Counted from the first letter of the stretch, positions 18,885 to 29,396 are shown. The stretch is DNA of 64,000 nt from Lysobacter sp. Root690 (GCF_001427785.1 NZ_LMHM01000017.1:82094-146093); one strand, 5' to 3'. A program made the numbers and translations. The notes: generated by a model not told the origin, from the sequence alone.

Positions 18885-19594
18885 CAGACGTGCACGTCGA
18901 ACAGGCGGCCGACCAGACTGGCCGCGGCCATCGCCAGCGCGCCCCAGAACGCGACCCGCAGCGCGCCGCGCAGCACCGGCGCGCCGCCGGTCCAGGCGGC
19001 GAGCGCGCCGGACACCGACAGGCCGATCAAGGTGATCGGGATCGCGACCGCTTCGGTGCGCCCGGCCGGCGCCAGCAACACCGCGGCGATCGGCAGCACC
19101 GCGCCGGCGATGAACGCCGCCGCCGAGGTCAGCGCCGCCTGCACCGGGCGCGCGCGCAAGGTGTCGGTGATGCCGAGTTCGTCGCGCGCGTGGCTGCCCA
19201 GCGCATCGTGCGCGGTCAGTTGCTGCGCGACCTCATGCGCGAGTTCCGGCGTCAACCCGCGTTGCACGTAGATGCGTGCCAGCTCGGCCAGTTCGCTTTG
19301 CGGATCGTCGTCGAGTTCGCGCTGTTCCACCGCGATATCGGCGCGTTCGGTGTCGGCCTGCGACTGCACCGACACGTACTCGCCGGCCGCCATTGACATC
19401 GCCCCGGCGACGGTGCCGGCGATGCCGCTGGTCAGGATCGCGCCGGGCGATGCGCCGCTGGCCGCGACGCCGACCACCAGCCCGGCGATCGAGACGATGC
19501 CGTCGTTGGCGCCGAGCACGGCCGCGCGCAGCCAGCCCACGCGTTCGGAACGGTGGCGTTCGGGATGGCGGCTGCGCGATTGCGGCGTGGTCAT
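18884..19594 (-). CDS. VIT1/CCC1-family membrane transporter
   Basis: A 236-residue membrane protein of the vacuolar iron transporter family, whose members move Fe2+ or Mn2+. The N-terminal signature VGWLRAAVLGANDGIVSIAG and the GAMSMAAGEYVSVQSQAD segment are characteristic. A soluble acidic region between the second and third helices (about residues 80-140) corresponds to the metal-binding part in the family. It lies between a peptide-binding protein gene (11 bases upstream) and an overlapping permease gene. This is an unusual place, because VIT1 proteins are not ABC components. Confidence 0.88.
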   Translation of the reverse strand: MTTPQSRSRHPERHRSERVGWLRAAVLGANDGIVSIAGLVVGVAASGASPGAILTSGIAGTVAGAMSMAAGEYVSVQSQADTERADIAVEQRELDDDPQSELAELARIYVQRGLTPELAHEVAQQLTAHDALGSHARDELGITDTLRARPVQAALTSAAAFIAGAVLPIAAVLLAPAGRTEAVAIPITLIGLSVSGALAAWTGGAPVLRGALRVAFWGALAMAAASLVGRLFDVHV

Positions 19595-19604
19595 GGCGAT
19601 GCGC

Positions 19605-21302
19605 TCATGGCGACAGACTCAGCCAACGGCTGGCGTGACGATCGAGCGCGTTGGCTTCGAAACCGCGCACGTTGTCGGCGACCAGATGCTTGGAACTGTA
19701 GAAATACAGGGGAATCGCCGCGTTATCGTTTAGCAGCCGCTGCTCGGCCGCGCGCAGCCAGGCGTTGCGCGCGGCTTCGGAATGCGCCGCATCGGCCTTG
19801 GCCAGGCGTTCGCGATAACCGGCGTCGTCGTAGCCCATCCAGTTCAACGGCCCGTCGCTGCCGAACGCGGCAAGGAAGTTGCGCGCATCGGCCAGATCGC
19901 CGATCCAGCCGCCGCGGAACACCTGGGTGATGGCGCGCTGCTTGCGGTTCTGCACGAACACTTTCCATTCCTCGTTGCGCAGCCGCACCTGCACGCCGAG
20001 GGTCTGCCGCCACATCGCCGCGACCGCGAGGGTCAGGCGACGGTGCGGGGTCGAGGTGTTGTAGCGCAGTTCGATCACCAACGGATTTTCACTGGAGTAA
20101 CCCGCATGTCGGTAAAGCGCGCGGGCATGCTCCTCGCGCTGGCTCTGGCTCAACGACTGCCACGGCATCGCCGCGGGCGTATACCCGGCGATGCCCGGCG
20201 GCACGATGCCATAAGCCGGGGTTTCGCCCAGGCCGGTGACGTAGCGGGTGAGTTTGTCGCGATCGATCGCCAAGGTCAGCGCGCGTCGCAGCGCGAGTTC
20301 GCGATCCTTGCAGGGCGGCGTCGCGCAGGCGGCGCTGCGCAGCGGAGGGCGGGTCAGATTGATGCCGAGCCAGAACGCGCCCAGGTACGGCGACAAGCGC
20401 AACTGCGTGCCGAAACGTTTGCGCAAGGCGGGCAGCGGCTGCGGCGGCACCACCTCGGTGATGTGCAGGTCGCCGGCGGCGAAGCGTTGCAGTTCGGCGG
20501 CGGCGTCTTCGGTGACCTGGAAACGTACGCGTTCGATCGCGACCGCGGCGGCATCGTGGAAACGCGGGTTCTTCTCCACCACCAGGTTGGCCTGCGGCGT
20601 CCACGCCGCCAACCGATACGCGCCGTTCGATACCAATCGCCCCGGCCGCGTATGTTGCGCGCCGTACTGTTCGACCGCGGGCAGGTACACCGGGAAAGCG
20701 ATCGGCAAGGTCAGCAAGGCCGGCAAGCCGGCGCTGCGGTTCAGGCGGAACACCAGGGTGCGCGCATCGGTCGCGCTGACGCCGAGCCGCTCGGGCGGCA
20801 GTTTGCCGGCCTGCACCGCCTGCGCGTTGTCGAGCGCGTCGAACAGTTCGCCGAACGGCGCCGCGGTGGCCGGAGCGAACGCGCGGCGGAAACTGGCGAC
20901 GATCTGGTGCGCGTCGATCGGCTCACCGTTGCTCCACTGCAGGCGTTCGCGCAGGGTGAAGGTCCAGCTGCGGCCGTCGGTCGAGACCGACCAGCGCTGC
21001 GCCATGCCCGGGATCAGCCGACCCCGCGCGTCCTCGGTGACCAGGCCCTCGTACAGGTCGCGCAGCACGTTGCCGCAGGCGACTTCCTGGCAGCGGTGGG
21101 CGTCCAGCGTGCTCGGTTCCGGGCCGTTGCCGCGTTCGAGCGTCGCCACCACGGCCTGTGCCCGCGCGCCCGGCGCTATCAGCCACAGCAACGCCAGCGC
21201 CAGTGGCAAGGCCGCACCATAGCGTTGCAAGGCGGACGTTGTTCGGTGCAAGGCGGGGTCTACACTGCCGGGGGTCTTGCGATTGTAGGCGAGGTGCCGC
21301 AT
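19605..21302 (-). CDS. Peptide ABC transporter substrate-binding protein, OppA family (SBP family 5)
   Basis: A 565-residue periplasmic binding protein. An N-terminal hydrophobic signal ([17 protein letters not shown]) precedes the mature part. Family-5 landmarks follow: [55 protein letters not shown], and later [13 protein letters not shown]. It should capture oligopeptides for import. The ATG at 21302 leaves a long pre-signal stretch; a TTG near 21251 could be the true start. It is divergent from gshA, with 162 bases between the starts, and heads a minus-strand operon with VIT1 and the permease. Confidence 0.85.
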   Translation of the reverse strand: MRHLAYNRKTPGSVDPALHRTTSALQRYGAALPLALALLWLIAPGARAQAVVATLERGNGPEPSTLDAHRCQEVACGNVLRDLYEGLVTEDARGRLIPGMAQRWSVSTDGRSWTFTLRERLQWSNGEPIDAHQIVASFRRAFAPATAAPFGELFDALDNAQAVQAGKLPPERLGVSATDARTLVFRLNRSAGLPALLTLPIAFPVYLPAVEQYGAQHTRPGRLVSNGAYRLAAWTPQANLVVEKNPRFHDAAAVAIERVRFQVTEDAAAELQRFAAGDLHITEVVPPQPLPALRKRFGTQLRLSPYLGAFWLGINLTRPPLRSAACATPPCKDRELALRRALTLAIDRDKLTRYVTGLGETPAYGIVPPGIAGYTPAAMPWQSLSQSQREEHARALYRHAGYSSENPLVIELRYNTSTPHRRLTLAVAAMWRQTLGVQVRLRNEEWKVFVQNRKQRAITQVFRGGWIGDLADARNFLAAFGSDGPLNWMGYDDAGYRERLAKADAAHSEAARNAWLRAAEQRLLNDNAAIPLYFYSSKHLVADNVRGFEANALDRHASRWLSLSP

Positions 21303-21464
21303 ATCCAGACCCGAAACCCAGGCAATGCAGGTCGTCAGGTTTGCGCCGGTCCTCGCCCGTCGAGGCGCCGGCCGCGTCCGCTGGGTTGGCGGGCGCGCAA
21401 TCCGCGCAGCGATGCGCGAGCAGGGCATAGTGCCTTGCAGCAGGTTTTTCTCAGCGAGGTGGAT

Positions 21465-22844
21465 GTGTCCGGTCCCAGCCAGGTCAAGGATCTCGAGATT
21501 CCCGACATCAAGGGCGGCGCGCGCGCCGTGCTGGTGGATTACCTGGCCTCGGGCGTGCGCCCGGAGTCGGATTGGAAGATCGGCACCGAGCACGAGAAAT
21601 TCGGATTCCGCGTCGACGACTTGCGGCCGCCGACCTTCGACGGCGATCGCGGCATCGAGGCCTTGCTCAAGGGTCTGGTCCAGTTCGGCTGGACCCCGGT
21701 GGAGGAAAAAGGCCGAGTGATCGCGCTGACCCGCGACGATGCCTCGGTGTCGCTGGAGCCGGCCGGTCAGCTGGAGTTGTCGGGCGCGCCGCTGGCGACC
21801 CTGCACGACACCTGCGTGGAGGCGGCGACCCATCTGCGCGAAGTGCGCACCGTCGCCGAGCCGATGGGCCTGGGCTTCCTCGGCATGGGCTTCCAGCCCA
21901 AGTGGCGCCGCGACGAAATGCCGTGGATGCCGAAGGGCCGTTACAAGATCATGCGCGACTACATGCCCAAGGTCGGTTCGCTCGGCCTGGACATGATGAC
22001 CCGCACCAGCACCGTGCAGGTCAACCTCGACGTGCGCGACGAGCCCGACATGGTGAAGAAGTTCCGCGTGTCGCTGGCGTTGCAGCCGATCGCGACCGCG
22101 CTGTTCGCCGATTCGCCGTTCACCGAAGGCAAGCCGAACGGCTATCTGTCGTACCGCTCGCACATCTGGACCGACACCGACCGCGATCGCACCGGCCTGC
22201 TTGATTTCGTGTTCGAGGACGGCTTCGGTTACGAGCGCTATGTCGATTACCTGCTCGATGTGCCGATGTACTTCGTGTACCGCGACGGCACCTATATCGA
22301 CGCGGCCGGACAATCGTTCCGCGATTACCTCGAAGCCAAGCTGCCGGCGTATCCGAACCAGCGCCCGACCTTGAAGGACTGGGCCGATCACACCACCACC
22401 GCGTTCCCGGAAGTGCGCTTGAAGAAATATCTGGAAATGCGCGGCGCCGACTCGGGCCCGTGGAACCGGATCTGCGCGCTGTCGGCGTTCTGGGTCGGCC
22501 TGCTGTACGACGCCGATGCGCTCGACGCGGCCTGGGACCTGGTGCTCGACTTCACTCCAGCCGAGCGTCACGCCTTGCGCGACGGCGTGCCGCAGCACGG
22601 CTTCCACCTGCCGTTCCGCGACGGCAAGGTGCTGGACCTGGCGCGGCGCGCGCTGGAAATCTCCGCGCACGGCTTGAAGCGTCGCGCGCGCCTGAACCAC
22701 AACGGCGCGGACGAATCGATCTATCTCGAGCCGCTGACCGAGTTCGTCGCGATGGGCAAGAGCCCGGCCGAACGCAAGCTCGAACTGTTCCATGGCGCCT
22801 GGGGCGGCAGCGTGGATCCGGTGTTCAAGGAATTCGCGTACTGA
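21465..22844 (+). CDS. gshA: Glutamate-cysteine ligase
   Basis: A 459-residue enzyme that catalyses the first step of glutathione synthesis, ATP + glutamate + cysteine to gamma-glutamylcysteine. It resembles the GCS2 class shared by plants, alphaproteobacteria and xanthomonads: [43 protein letters not shown], and [15 protein letters not shown] start at 21465 with GAGG six bases upstream was chosen; another GTG is six bases earlier, and there is no suitable ATG. Glutathione made here also supports the glutathione-dependent formaldehyde genes at 32-35 kb. Confidence 0.93.
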   Translation: MSGPSQVKDLEIPDIKGGARAVLVDYLASGVRPESDWKIGTEHEKFGFRVDDLRPPTFDGDRGIEALLKGLVQFGWTPVEEKGRVIALTRDDASVSLEPAGQLELSGAPLATLHDTCVEAATHLREVRTVAEPMGLGFLGMGFQPKWRRDEMPWMPKGRYKIMRDYMPKVGSLGLDMMTRTSTVQVNLDVRDEPDMVKKFRVSLALQPIATALFADSPFTEGKPNGYLSYRSHIWTDTDRDRTGLLDFVFEDGFGYERYVDYLLDVPMYFVYRDGTYIDAAGQSFRDYLEAKLPAYPNQRPTLKDWADHTTTAFPEVRLKKYLEMRGADSGPWNRICALSAFWVGLLYDADALDAAWDLVLDFTPAERHALRDGVPQHGFHLPFRDGKVLDLARRALEISAHGLKRRARLNHNGADESIYLEPLTEFVAMGKSPAERKLELFHGAWGGSVDPVFKEFAY

Positions 22845-22918
22845 GATTGAGCGTGTCGCCGGTAGATGCGTTCTCTGAGCGCATCCGTACCAAACCGGTG
22901 GTTACGCCATCCCGTGCT

Positions 22919-22960
22919 TTTCCCCCCTTTGCAAAAGGGGGGCTGGGGGGATTCGCTTTT
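22919..22960. repeat. C6/G6-tract dispersed element
   Basis: A copy of the same element as at 924-1054, ttccccccctttgcaaaagg followed by ggggctggggggattcgctttt. It lies between gshA and the convergent hydrolase gene. Confidence 0.75.
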
Positions 22961-23017
22961 ACCCACAAGCTCCCAGCGAATCCAATCGACCCGCATCGCG
23001 CCCAATCCCGCGACGAT

Positions 23018-23608
23018 TCACCCGTTAAACCGCACGTCCCGCGCATCCACCACCCGCGCCACCGTCCCCAGCATTTCCAGCGCCGCGTCATGCAGACACG
23101 GATTCGCGCTCGCGCACGCATCCCCGATCACCTGCACGCCGAAATCGCGATCATGCGCATCGCGCGCGGTGGTCTGCACGCCGGTTTCGGTGCTAACCCC
23201 GCAGATCGCGAGATGACGGATGTCGGCCGCGTGCAATCGCGCGGCCAGGTCGGTGTCGAACAAAGCGCTCACACGCGGCTTGGTGACGATCCAGTCGCGC
23301 GGCGCCACCACCAGGTCGGCATGAAACTGCGTGCCCCAATCGCCGTCGCGCAGCGCGCCCAATTCGGCCGCGCGGCCGAACAACGGCGATTGCCGCGGTG
23401 CGTTGGAATAATCCGGCGCGAACGCCACCCGCACCATCGCGACCATGGCGCCGGCGGCGCGGGCGCGTTCGCTCAACGCATTGATCCTGGCGATGATGCC
23501 GCGCTCATGCACTTGCGCGGCGGCGCGCGCGATCTTGCCGTCGGGGTGGACGATGTCGTTGATCAGGTCGATCACGATCAAGGCGCTGTGGCGGGTCGCG
23601 GTGCTCAT
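23018..23608 (-). CDS. Isochorismatase-family cysteine hydrolase
   Basis: A 196-residue hydrolase of the isochorismatase/nicotinamidase fold. The early Asp is in ALIVIDLINDIVHPDG, a Lys precedes VSALFDTDL, and the nucleophilic Cys region reads LAICGVSTETGVQTTARDAHDRDF. Members cleave amides or vinyl ethers; the substrate cannot be told. The start is fixed by an ATGA overlap with the upstream DMT transporter gene and a nearby AGGTCC ribosome site. The two-gene operon is divergent from a LysR gene, which may control it. Confidence 0.85.
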   Translation of the reverse strand: MSTATRHSALIVIDLINDIVHPDGKIARAAAQVHERGIIARINALSERARAAGAMVAMVRVAFAPDYSNAPRQSPLFGRAAELGALRDGDWGTQFHADLVVAPRDWIVTKPRVSALFDTDLAARLHAADIRHLAICGVSTETGVQTTARDAHDRDFGVQVIGDACASANPCLHDAALEMLGTVARVVDARDVRFNG

Positions 23609-24561
23609 GCGGGACCTCCGGGGTTCGAATTCGCGGCGACCGGCGCCGCGCGACGATTGCCGCGCAGCGCGGCGATCGCGCCGGCCACGATCAGCGCCGC
23701 GCCGATCAAGGTCGCCGCGCGCGCCGCATGCCCGAACAGCAGCCAGTCCAGCGCCGCGCTGACCGGGACCGCTACATACATAAGCGGAGCCAGTGTGGAG
23801 GCGTTGTCCATGCCGCGATACGCGAGGTCGCGCAGCGACTGACTGCCGAGGCTGCACGCGGCCATGCCGAGCAACGCGAGCACCAACACCAGCGGCGGCT
23901 CGACCGCGAACGGCTGCGCCGGCATGCGCCAGCTCGCCAGTAGCACCAGCGGCAGGCCGACCATCGCCGCCTGCAGGTACAGCTTGAATTGGGTGCGAAA
24001 CGGCGGCTGATGCTGGGCGCTGCGGTAGAACAGCACCTGCGAGGCGGCCATCGCGAACCCGCCGAACAACGACACCAGCGCGTTCGCGTCGAGCCCGTGC
24101 CGGCCGGGCTGCAGCACCACCAGCACGCCGGCGAAGCCGACCGCCAGGCCGCACAAGGTCGCCGGTTGCAGGCGTTCGCCGAGCCAGGCGCGCGCGATCA
24201 GCGGGATGAACAAGGGCCCGGTGTTGTACAGCAGCACCGCGTGCAGCAGGTCGCCGCGCATCGCCGCGAGCACGAAACAACCCTGCGACACGATCACCGC
24301 CACCGCGCGCACCCAGCCCGGCCGGTCGGCGAACGACCACACCGCGCGCCAGTCCTCGCGCCGGGCCAGCCCGACCAGGATCAAGCCGGGGATCGCGAAG
24401 CGCAGCCAGGTGACCAGCTCCGGCGGCAGGCCGCGGGTGTAGCGGCTGAGCAGCCCGAGCAAGGCCAGGCAGATCGAGGCTGAGGCCATGAGGCCGGCGC
24501 GAACAACCAAGGGACGGGACGGCGAACGTACAGCCGAGGCAATCAGAGGGGCAGCAGACAT
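23605..24561 (-). CDS. DMT-family (EamA) transporter
   Basis: A 318-residue inner-membrane protein with ten predicted hydrophobic helices in two EamA halves. Recognisable segments are LLHAVLLYNTGPLFIPLIAR in the first half and ASTLAPLMYVAVPVSAALDW in the second. Members export metabolites such as amino acids or drugs. It is translationally coupled to the isochorismatase-fold hydrolase, suggesting hydrolysis and export of the same compound. The promoter region 24562-24627 is clearly A/T-richer than its surroundings. Confidence 0.85.
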   Translation of the reverse strand: MSAAPLIASAVRSPSRPLVVRAGLMASASICLALLGLLSRYTRGLPPELVTWLRFAIPGLILVGLARREDWRAVWSFADRPGWVRAVAVIVSQGCFVLAAMRGDLLHAVLLYNTGPLFIPLIARAWLGERLQPATLCGLAVGFAGVLVVLQPGRHGLDANALVSLFGGFAMAASQVLFYRSAQHQPPFRTQFKLYLQAAMVGLPLVLLASWRMPAQPFAVEPPLVLVLALLGMAACSLGSQSLRDLAYRGMDNASTLAPLMYVAVPVSAALDWLLFGHAARAATLIGAALIVAGAIAALRGNRRAAPVAANSNPGGPA

Positions 24562-24627
24562 ATGGTAAAGATAGACTCACCAGATGCCTTTAAAAATCAA
24601 CAAAACCAACACAAGTGGTAAGTAAAA
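24562..24627. promoter_or_regulatory. Divergent promoter region between DMT transporter and LysR gene
   Basis: A 66-bp A/T-rich stretch (for example ctttaaaaatcaacaaaacc) sits in otherwise GC-rich DNA. It separates a LysR gene from the operon it probably regulates. No definite operator was identified. Confidence 0.5.
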
Positions 24628-25551
24628 ATGACCACAGACAACCCATCCCCCAGACGCCTGCCACCCCTGCGAGCCCTGCAAGCCTTCGCCGCCGTAATCC
24701 GCCACGACGGCATGCGCCGCGCCGCCGAACACCTGCACCTGAGCCACGCCGCGCTGAGCCAGCACGTCCAGCACCTGGAGGAAGCCTTCGGCCTGCGCCT
24801 GCTGGATCGCAGCGGCGGCGGTCGCGCCCGCCCGACCGCGCTGGGCCGCGAGTACGGCGAGGCCTTGATCGCCGGTTTCGAACAGATCGAAGCGGCGACC
24901 GCGCGCCTGCGTCTGCGCGGCGACGAGAGCCGGCGGCTGGTGCTGGGCGCGCCGACCAGCCTGAGCGTGAGCCTGTTGTTGCCGCGGATCGAGGAGTTCG
25001 GCGCCGATGCCGGCTTCGACCTGCAACTGTTCTGTCCGGCCGCCGCGGCGGATCTGGCCCACAGCCGCATCCACGCCTTGCTGATGCACGGCGATCCGCG
25101 CGAACAGGGACTGCAGGGCGAGCTGTTGTTCGAGCAGGCCTTGCTGCCGGTGGCGTCGCCTGAGTTGATCGCGCGCCTGGATCCGCGGCGCTGGTGGCAG
25201 GACGCGACGCCGGGCGTGCGCGTGCTGCATGTGGTCAGCGACGGCTGGCGTCACGATTGGCCGGCGTGGTTCGGCGACGATCCGTCGACCTGGCCGCTGC
25301 CGCACCTGAGCCTGTCCTCGCCGATGCCGGCGATCAGCGCCGCGCTGGCGGGGCAAGGCATCGCGTTGATGTATCCGCGCCTGATCGCCGATCGACTGGC
25401 CAGCGGCGAATTGCGTGTGTTGCCTTCGCCGTATCCGGCGCACGTCAAGCGCCTGTACCTGGCGTGGTTGCCCGAGGCGCAGGGCAGCGGGCGCCTGGAG
25501 CGCGTGCGCGATTGGTTGGGCGAACTACTGGGCGAGAGCGCGGTGGGCTGA
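24628..25551 (+). CDS. LysR-family transcriptional regulator
   Basis: A 307-residue regulator. The N-terminal winged helix reads PPLRALQAFAAVIRHDGMRR and then AAEHLHLSHAALSQHVQHLE, closest to GcvA/AmpR-type LysR proteins. The C-terminal effector-binding domain ends near SGELRVLPSPYPAHVKRLYL. It is divergent from the DMT transporter / isochorismatase-fold operon, the classical arrangement for a LysR regulator and its target. The ligand is unknown. The ribosome site is weak (taagtaaaa before ATG). Confidence 0.9.
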   Translation: MTTDNPSPRRLPPLRALQAFAAVIRHDGMRRAAEHLHLSHAALSQHVQHLEEAFGLRLLDRSGGGRARPTALGREYGEALIAGFEQIEAATARLRLRGDESRRLVLGAPTSLSVSLLLPRIEEFGADAGFDLQLFCPAAAADLAHSRIHALLMHGDPREQGLQGELLFEQALLPVASPELIARLDPRRWWQDATPGVRVLHVVSDGWRHDWPAWFGDDPSTWPLPHLSLSSPMPAISAALAGQGIALMYPRLIADRLASGELRVLPSPYPAHVKRLYLAWLPEAQGSGRLERVRDWLGELLGESAVG

Positions 25552-25596
25552 TGCAAACGCTTCAGCCCCGACGCGGTCGGCTCGGATCGCCGTGGC

Positions 25597-26352
25597 TTAC
25601 GTGCTCTCCGCGCGCTTGCCCAATTCCTTGAGCTTATCCAGCGCCGGCTTGTTCATCCGCCGCGCATACGCCGGCAGGCGCTTGGCCCGCGTCTGCGCCT
25701 GCTCGCACAACTCGCGCGCGCGGCCGAGTTCGCCCCAGCCGATCAGGCATTCCACGTAATGCACGTGCGCATCGAAGCCGCTGCTGTAACCGACCAGCGC
25801 CTCGAATTCTTCCTTCGCCTTGGCCTTGTCGCCGCTCGCCGCGACCGCGCGCGCGAAGGTCAGATGGCCTTCGGGCGAGCGGAAATCGGGCTTGCGCGCG
25901 ATCAGGTCCTCCAGCGTCTGCCGCGCCTGCGCGGCGTCGCCGGCTTCCAGCAGCGCGTGGGCGAGCTTGACCTGGATCCGCGGATCGTCGCGATGGATGC
26001 CGCTGAGCGCGGCGCGGTACAGCGGCAACGCGTCGCTGGCGCGGCCGGCGCCGAGCAGCGCATCGGCCAGACGCATGCGGTTGTCGGTGGTGGCCGCGGT
26101 TTCGTACGCGTCCTGCGCCTCGCGCAGTTCGCGGCCCGGGTCGAGCAAGCGCCGCACGTTGCCGGCCAAGGCGCGGCCGTGACGGGTGTGGCGCTGGTCC
26201 GGCAGCCAGATCGCCACGCCGTAGACCACGCTGCCCAGCAGCGGAAACATGAAGAGAATCATCAGCCAGTACCGGTCCTGGCCGCTGCGCACGACATGCA
26301 CGGCGAAACACAGCGCGACGATGACGTGCAAACCCAGGCCCAGGTACGGCAT
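25597..26352 (-). CDS. Membrane-anchored tetratricopeptide repeat protein
   Basis: A 251-residue protein. Two N-terminal transmembrane helices (about residues 3-22 and 29-51) are followed by TPR motifs: NRMRLADALLGAGRASDALP, IQVKLAHALLEAGDAAQARQ and LTFARAVAASGDKAKAKEEF. The layout resembles inner-membrane TPR scaffolds. The ATG at 26352 was selected because it begins the first helix; upstream in-frame sequence is not protein-like. It is divergent from ppc and converges on the LysR gene. The specific role is unknown. Confidence 0.82.
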   Translation of the reverse strand: MPYLGLGLHVIVALCFAVHVVRSGQDRYWLMILFMFPLLGSVVYGVAIWLPDQRHTRHGRALAGNVRRLLDPGRELREAQDAYETAATTDNRMRLADALLGAGRASDALPLYRAALSGIHRDDPRIQVKLAHALLEAGDAAQARQTLEDLIARKPDFRSPEGHLTFARAVAASGDKAKAKEEFEALVGYSSGFDAHVHYVECLIGWGELGRARELCEQAQTRAKRLPAYARRMNKPALDKLKELGKRAEST

Positions 26353-26611
26353 GACGCGATCCTTGCGAGTAGGGGCAAAACGGACGGCCGATAGTTTCGT
26401 GATTCCGGTCGCAGCGCGCCAGGGGGTTCGGGCGCCGCTCGTCGCCTCGTCGGCGGTGCGCTCGACCGTGCATTCGTGGCTCATGCCAAGGCACGACCGG
26501 CCGCGTGCCCGAGGTGGCAGCGCGCGGCGGCATTGTTCGGCAGCGCTGTCGCCAATCCGTCACACCTGCAACCTTCGGCACATCGCGCATGGCGTGCTGT
26601 AGCCTTTAAGC

Positions 26612-29374
26612 ATGAATGTCCTTCTCGATACCAGCGACGAACCGCTGCGTGCGGTCGATTTCGCCTCCACCGACGCCCTGCTGCGCGACGACGTCAAGAC
26701 CCTGGGCGCCCTGGTCGGCGAAATCCTCGCCGAACAGCGCGGCCCGGCCTTCCTCGACGATGTCGAACGCCTGCGCCGCGCCGCGATCCGCCGCCGCGAA
26801 GCGCAAGCGCCGATCGGCGCCCTGGCCGAGGTGCTGGCCGATATCGATCTGGATCAGGCCAGCGATCTGGTGCGCGCCTTCGCCACCTATTTCCAGGCGG
26901 TCAATCTGGCCGAGCGCGTGCACCGCATCCGCCGCCGCCGCGACTACGAACGCAGCGGCGCCGGCGCCCAGCCCGGCGGCCTGCGCGATGCGATCGGCCT
27001 GCTCGCGCGCCAGGGCGTCAGCGCCGAGGAAGTCGCCGCATTGCTGCCGCGGCTGCGGATCGAGCCGGTGTTCACCGCGCATCCCACCGAAGCGGTGCGA
27101 CGCGCGCTGCTGGAGAAGGAACGCACCATCGTCGGCTGTCTGGTCGCCGACATCGACCGCAACCGCACCCCCACCGAACGCCGCGCCGACCGCGAACGCA
27201 TCCGCCTGGCCCTGACCGCGAGCTGGCAGACCGCCGAAGCGCCTGCGGCCAAGCCCAGCGTCGCCGACGAGTTCGAACACGTCGGGTTCTATTTGTCCGA
27301 CGTGCTGTACCGGGTGCTGCCGGTGTATTACGAAACCTTCGAGGACGCGCTGCGCGAAATCTACGGCGAGCGTTTCGGCGAAGGCGGCGCCGCGTTGCCC
27401 GACGTGCTCGGTTTCGGCACCTGGGTCGGCGGCGACATGGACGGCAATCCGAATGTCGGCGCCGACACCATCGCCGCGACCTTGTCCGGTCAGCGCGCGC
27501 TGGTGCTCAATGCGTATCGCAACGATCTGGCCTCGCTGGCCGAACTGCTCAGCCAGTCGGTCACCCGCGTGCGCATCGACGACGCGGTGCTCGCGCGGGT
27601 CGAGGATTACCGTTATCAATTGCCTAAGGCGGCCGCGCTGCTCAAGCCGCGCCACGCCGACATGCCCTACCGCAACCTGCTCAGTCTGATGGCCGCGCGC
27701 CTGCAGGCCACGGTCGAAGAAAGCGTGCACGGTTATCCCGATGCGCCCGCATTCCTGGCCGACATCGCCCTGATCGAACGCAGCCTCGCCGCCAATCAGG
27801 GCGAACACGCCGGCGGTTTCGCGGTGCGCCGCCTGCGTCGGCGCGCCGAATGCTTCGGCTTCCATCTGGCCAGCCTGGACCTGCGTCAGGACTCGGGCAC
27901 CCACGATGCCGCGCTCGCCGCGCTGCTCGATATGCCCGACTGGGAATCGCTGGACGTGGCCACCCGCGCCACCCGTCTGCACAGCCTGCTCGATGGCGAC
28001 GCGCCTCCCGCGCGCGCCGCGGCCAATGCCGCGCAGTCGACCCTCGAAGTGTTCCGCGCGGTCGCGCGACTGCGTCCGCGGTACGGCGAGCGCGCGTTCG
28101 GGCCGTACATCGTCAGCATGAGCCGCAGCGCCGCCGACGCGTTGGCGGTGCTCGCGCTGGCCAAGACCGCCGGTTGCGTCGATGGCGACGGCCGGGTGCC
28201 GCTGGATGTCGCGCCGCTGTTCGAAACCGTCGACGACCTCGACGCCGCCGCCGACACCTTGCGCGCGTTGTTTGCCGATCCGATGTATCGCGCCCATCTG
28301 CGCGCGCGCGGCAATCGCCAGGTGGTGATGCTGGGTTATTCCGACAGCGCGAAGGACGGCGGCATGGTCGCCTCGCGCTGGGCCTTGCAGCAAACCCAGA
28401 TCGCGCTGACCGCGCTGGCCCACGACAGCCAGGTGCGGATCGCGTTCTTCCACGGCCGCGGCGGTTCGATCAGCCGCGGCGGCGGCAAGACCGAGCGCGC
28501 GGTGATCGCCGCGCCGCGCGGTTCGGTCGACGGGTATCTGCGTTTGACCGAGCAGGGCGAAGTGATCCATCGCAAGTACGGCATCCGCGCGCTGGCGCTG
28601 CGCAATCTCGAACAGACCACCGGCGCGGTGCTGCGCGCGACCTTGCGTCCGCGCGCGCCGGAGCCGCGCGAAGCCGGCTGGCGCGCGATCGCCGCCGAAC
28701 TGGCCCAGCGGGCGCGCGCGCACTATCGCGCGCTGGTGCACGAAGACCCGCAGTTCCCCGCGTACTTCCGCGCCGCCACTCCGATCGACGTGATCGAGCG
28801 GTTGCGCATCGGCTCGCGTCCGGCCAAGCGCGCAGGGGTCGGCGATATCGGTTCGTTGCGCGCGATCCCGTGGGTGTTCGCCTGGTCGCAGAACCGCGCC
28901 GGTTTGACCGCGTGGTACGGCGTCGGCACCGGCCTGGAACGCGCGCTGGCCGAACACGGCCGCGATGCGCTGGCCGAGATGGCGCGCGACTGGCCGTTCT
29001 TCGGCACCCTGATCGACGATCTGGAAATGGTCCTGGCCAAGTCCGACCCGGCGATCTTCGAACGCTATTCGATGCTCGCCGCCGATTTGCCCGAAGGCGA
29101 CCTGCATGCGCGTTTCCATCCCGGCATCGCCGAGGAATTCGAACGCACCCGCCGCGCGGTGCTGACGATCAAGGGCAGCGAGGAGCTGTTGCTGGGCGAT
29201 CACCGTCTGCGTCAGTCGATTCGCCTGCGCAATCCTTACGTCGATCCGATCAGCCTGTTGCAGGTCGACCTGCTCGCGCGCTGGCGCGCGGCCGGACGGC
29301 CGGACGACGGCCTGCAGCAAGCGTTGGTGGCGACAGTCAACGGCATCGCGGCCGGGGTGCAGAACACCGGTTGA
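26612..29374 (+). CDS. ppc: Phosphoenolpyruvate carboxylase
   Basis: A 920-residue enzyme that adds bicarbonate to phosphoenolpyruvate to give oxaloacetate, refilling the TCA cycle. Catalytic landmarks: H157 in FTAHPTEAVRR, GTWVGGDMDGNPNVG, GYSDSAKDGG, FFHGRGGSISRGGGKTERA, and the C-terminal QNTG, which forms part of the allosteric site in the family. Length matches bacterial PEPC. A long open frame on the opposite strand (952 codons) is a compositional shadow. A perfect GATCGCGGCC stem-loop overlaps the stop codon. Confidence 0.96.
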   Translation: MNVLLDTSDEPLRAVDFASTDALLRDDVKTLGALVGEILAEQRGPAFLDDVERLRRAAIRRREAQAPIGALAEVLADIDLDQASDLVRAFATYFQAVNLAERVHRIRRRRDYERSGAGAQPGGLRDAIGLLARQGVSAEEVAALLPRLRIEPVFTAHPTEAVRRALLEKERTIVGCLVADIDRNRTPTERRADRERIRLALTASWQTAEAPAAKPSVADEFEHVGFYLSDVLYRVLPVYYETFEDALREIYGERFGEGGAALPDVLGFGTWVGGDMDGNPNVGADTIAATLSGQRALVLNAYRNDLASLAELLSQSVTRVRIDDAVLARVEDYRYQLPKAAALLKPRHADMPYRNLLSLMAARLQATVEESVHGYPDAPAFLADIALIERSLAANQGEHAGGFAVRRLRRRAECFGFHLASLDLRQDSGTHDAALAALLDMPDWESLDVATRATRLHSLLDGDAPPARAAANAAQSTLEVFRAVARLRPRYGERAFGPYIVSMSRSAADALAVLALAKTAGCVDGDGRVPLDVAPLFETVDDLDAAADTLRALFADPMYRAHLRARGNRQVVMLGYSDSAKDGGMVASRWALQQTQIALTALAHDSQVRIAFFHGRGGSISRGGGKTERAVIAAPRGSVDGYLRLTEQGEVIHRKYGIRALALRNLEQTTGAVLRATLRPRAPEPREAGWRAIAAELAQRARAHYRALVHEDPQFPAYFRAATPIDVIERLRIGSRPAKRAGVGDIGSLRAIPWVFAWSQNRAGLTAWYGVGTGLERALAEHGRDALAEMARDWPFFGTLIDDLEMVLAKSDPAIFERYSMLAADLPEGDLHARFHPGIAEEFERTRRAVLTIKGSEELLLGDHRLRQSIRLRNPYVDPISLLQVDLLARWRAAGRPDDGLQQALVATVNGIAAGVQNTG

Positions 29375-29396
29375 TCGCGGCCTGGCGGCCGCGATC
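29373..29396 (+). terminator. Stem-loop at the end of ppc
   Basis: GATCGCGGCC and GGCCGCGATC form a perfect 10-bp stem with a TGGC loop, starting within the stop codon. There is no T-run, so it may act as an mRNA 3'-end stabiliser rather than a classical terminator. Confidence 0.4.
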
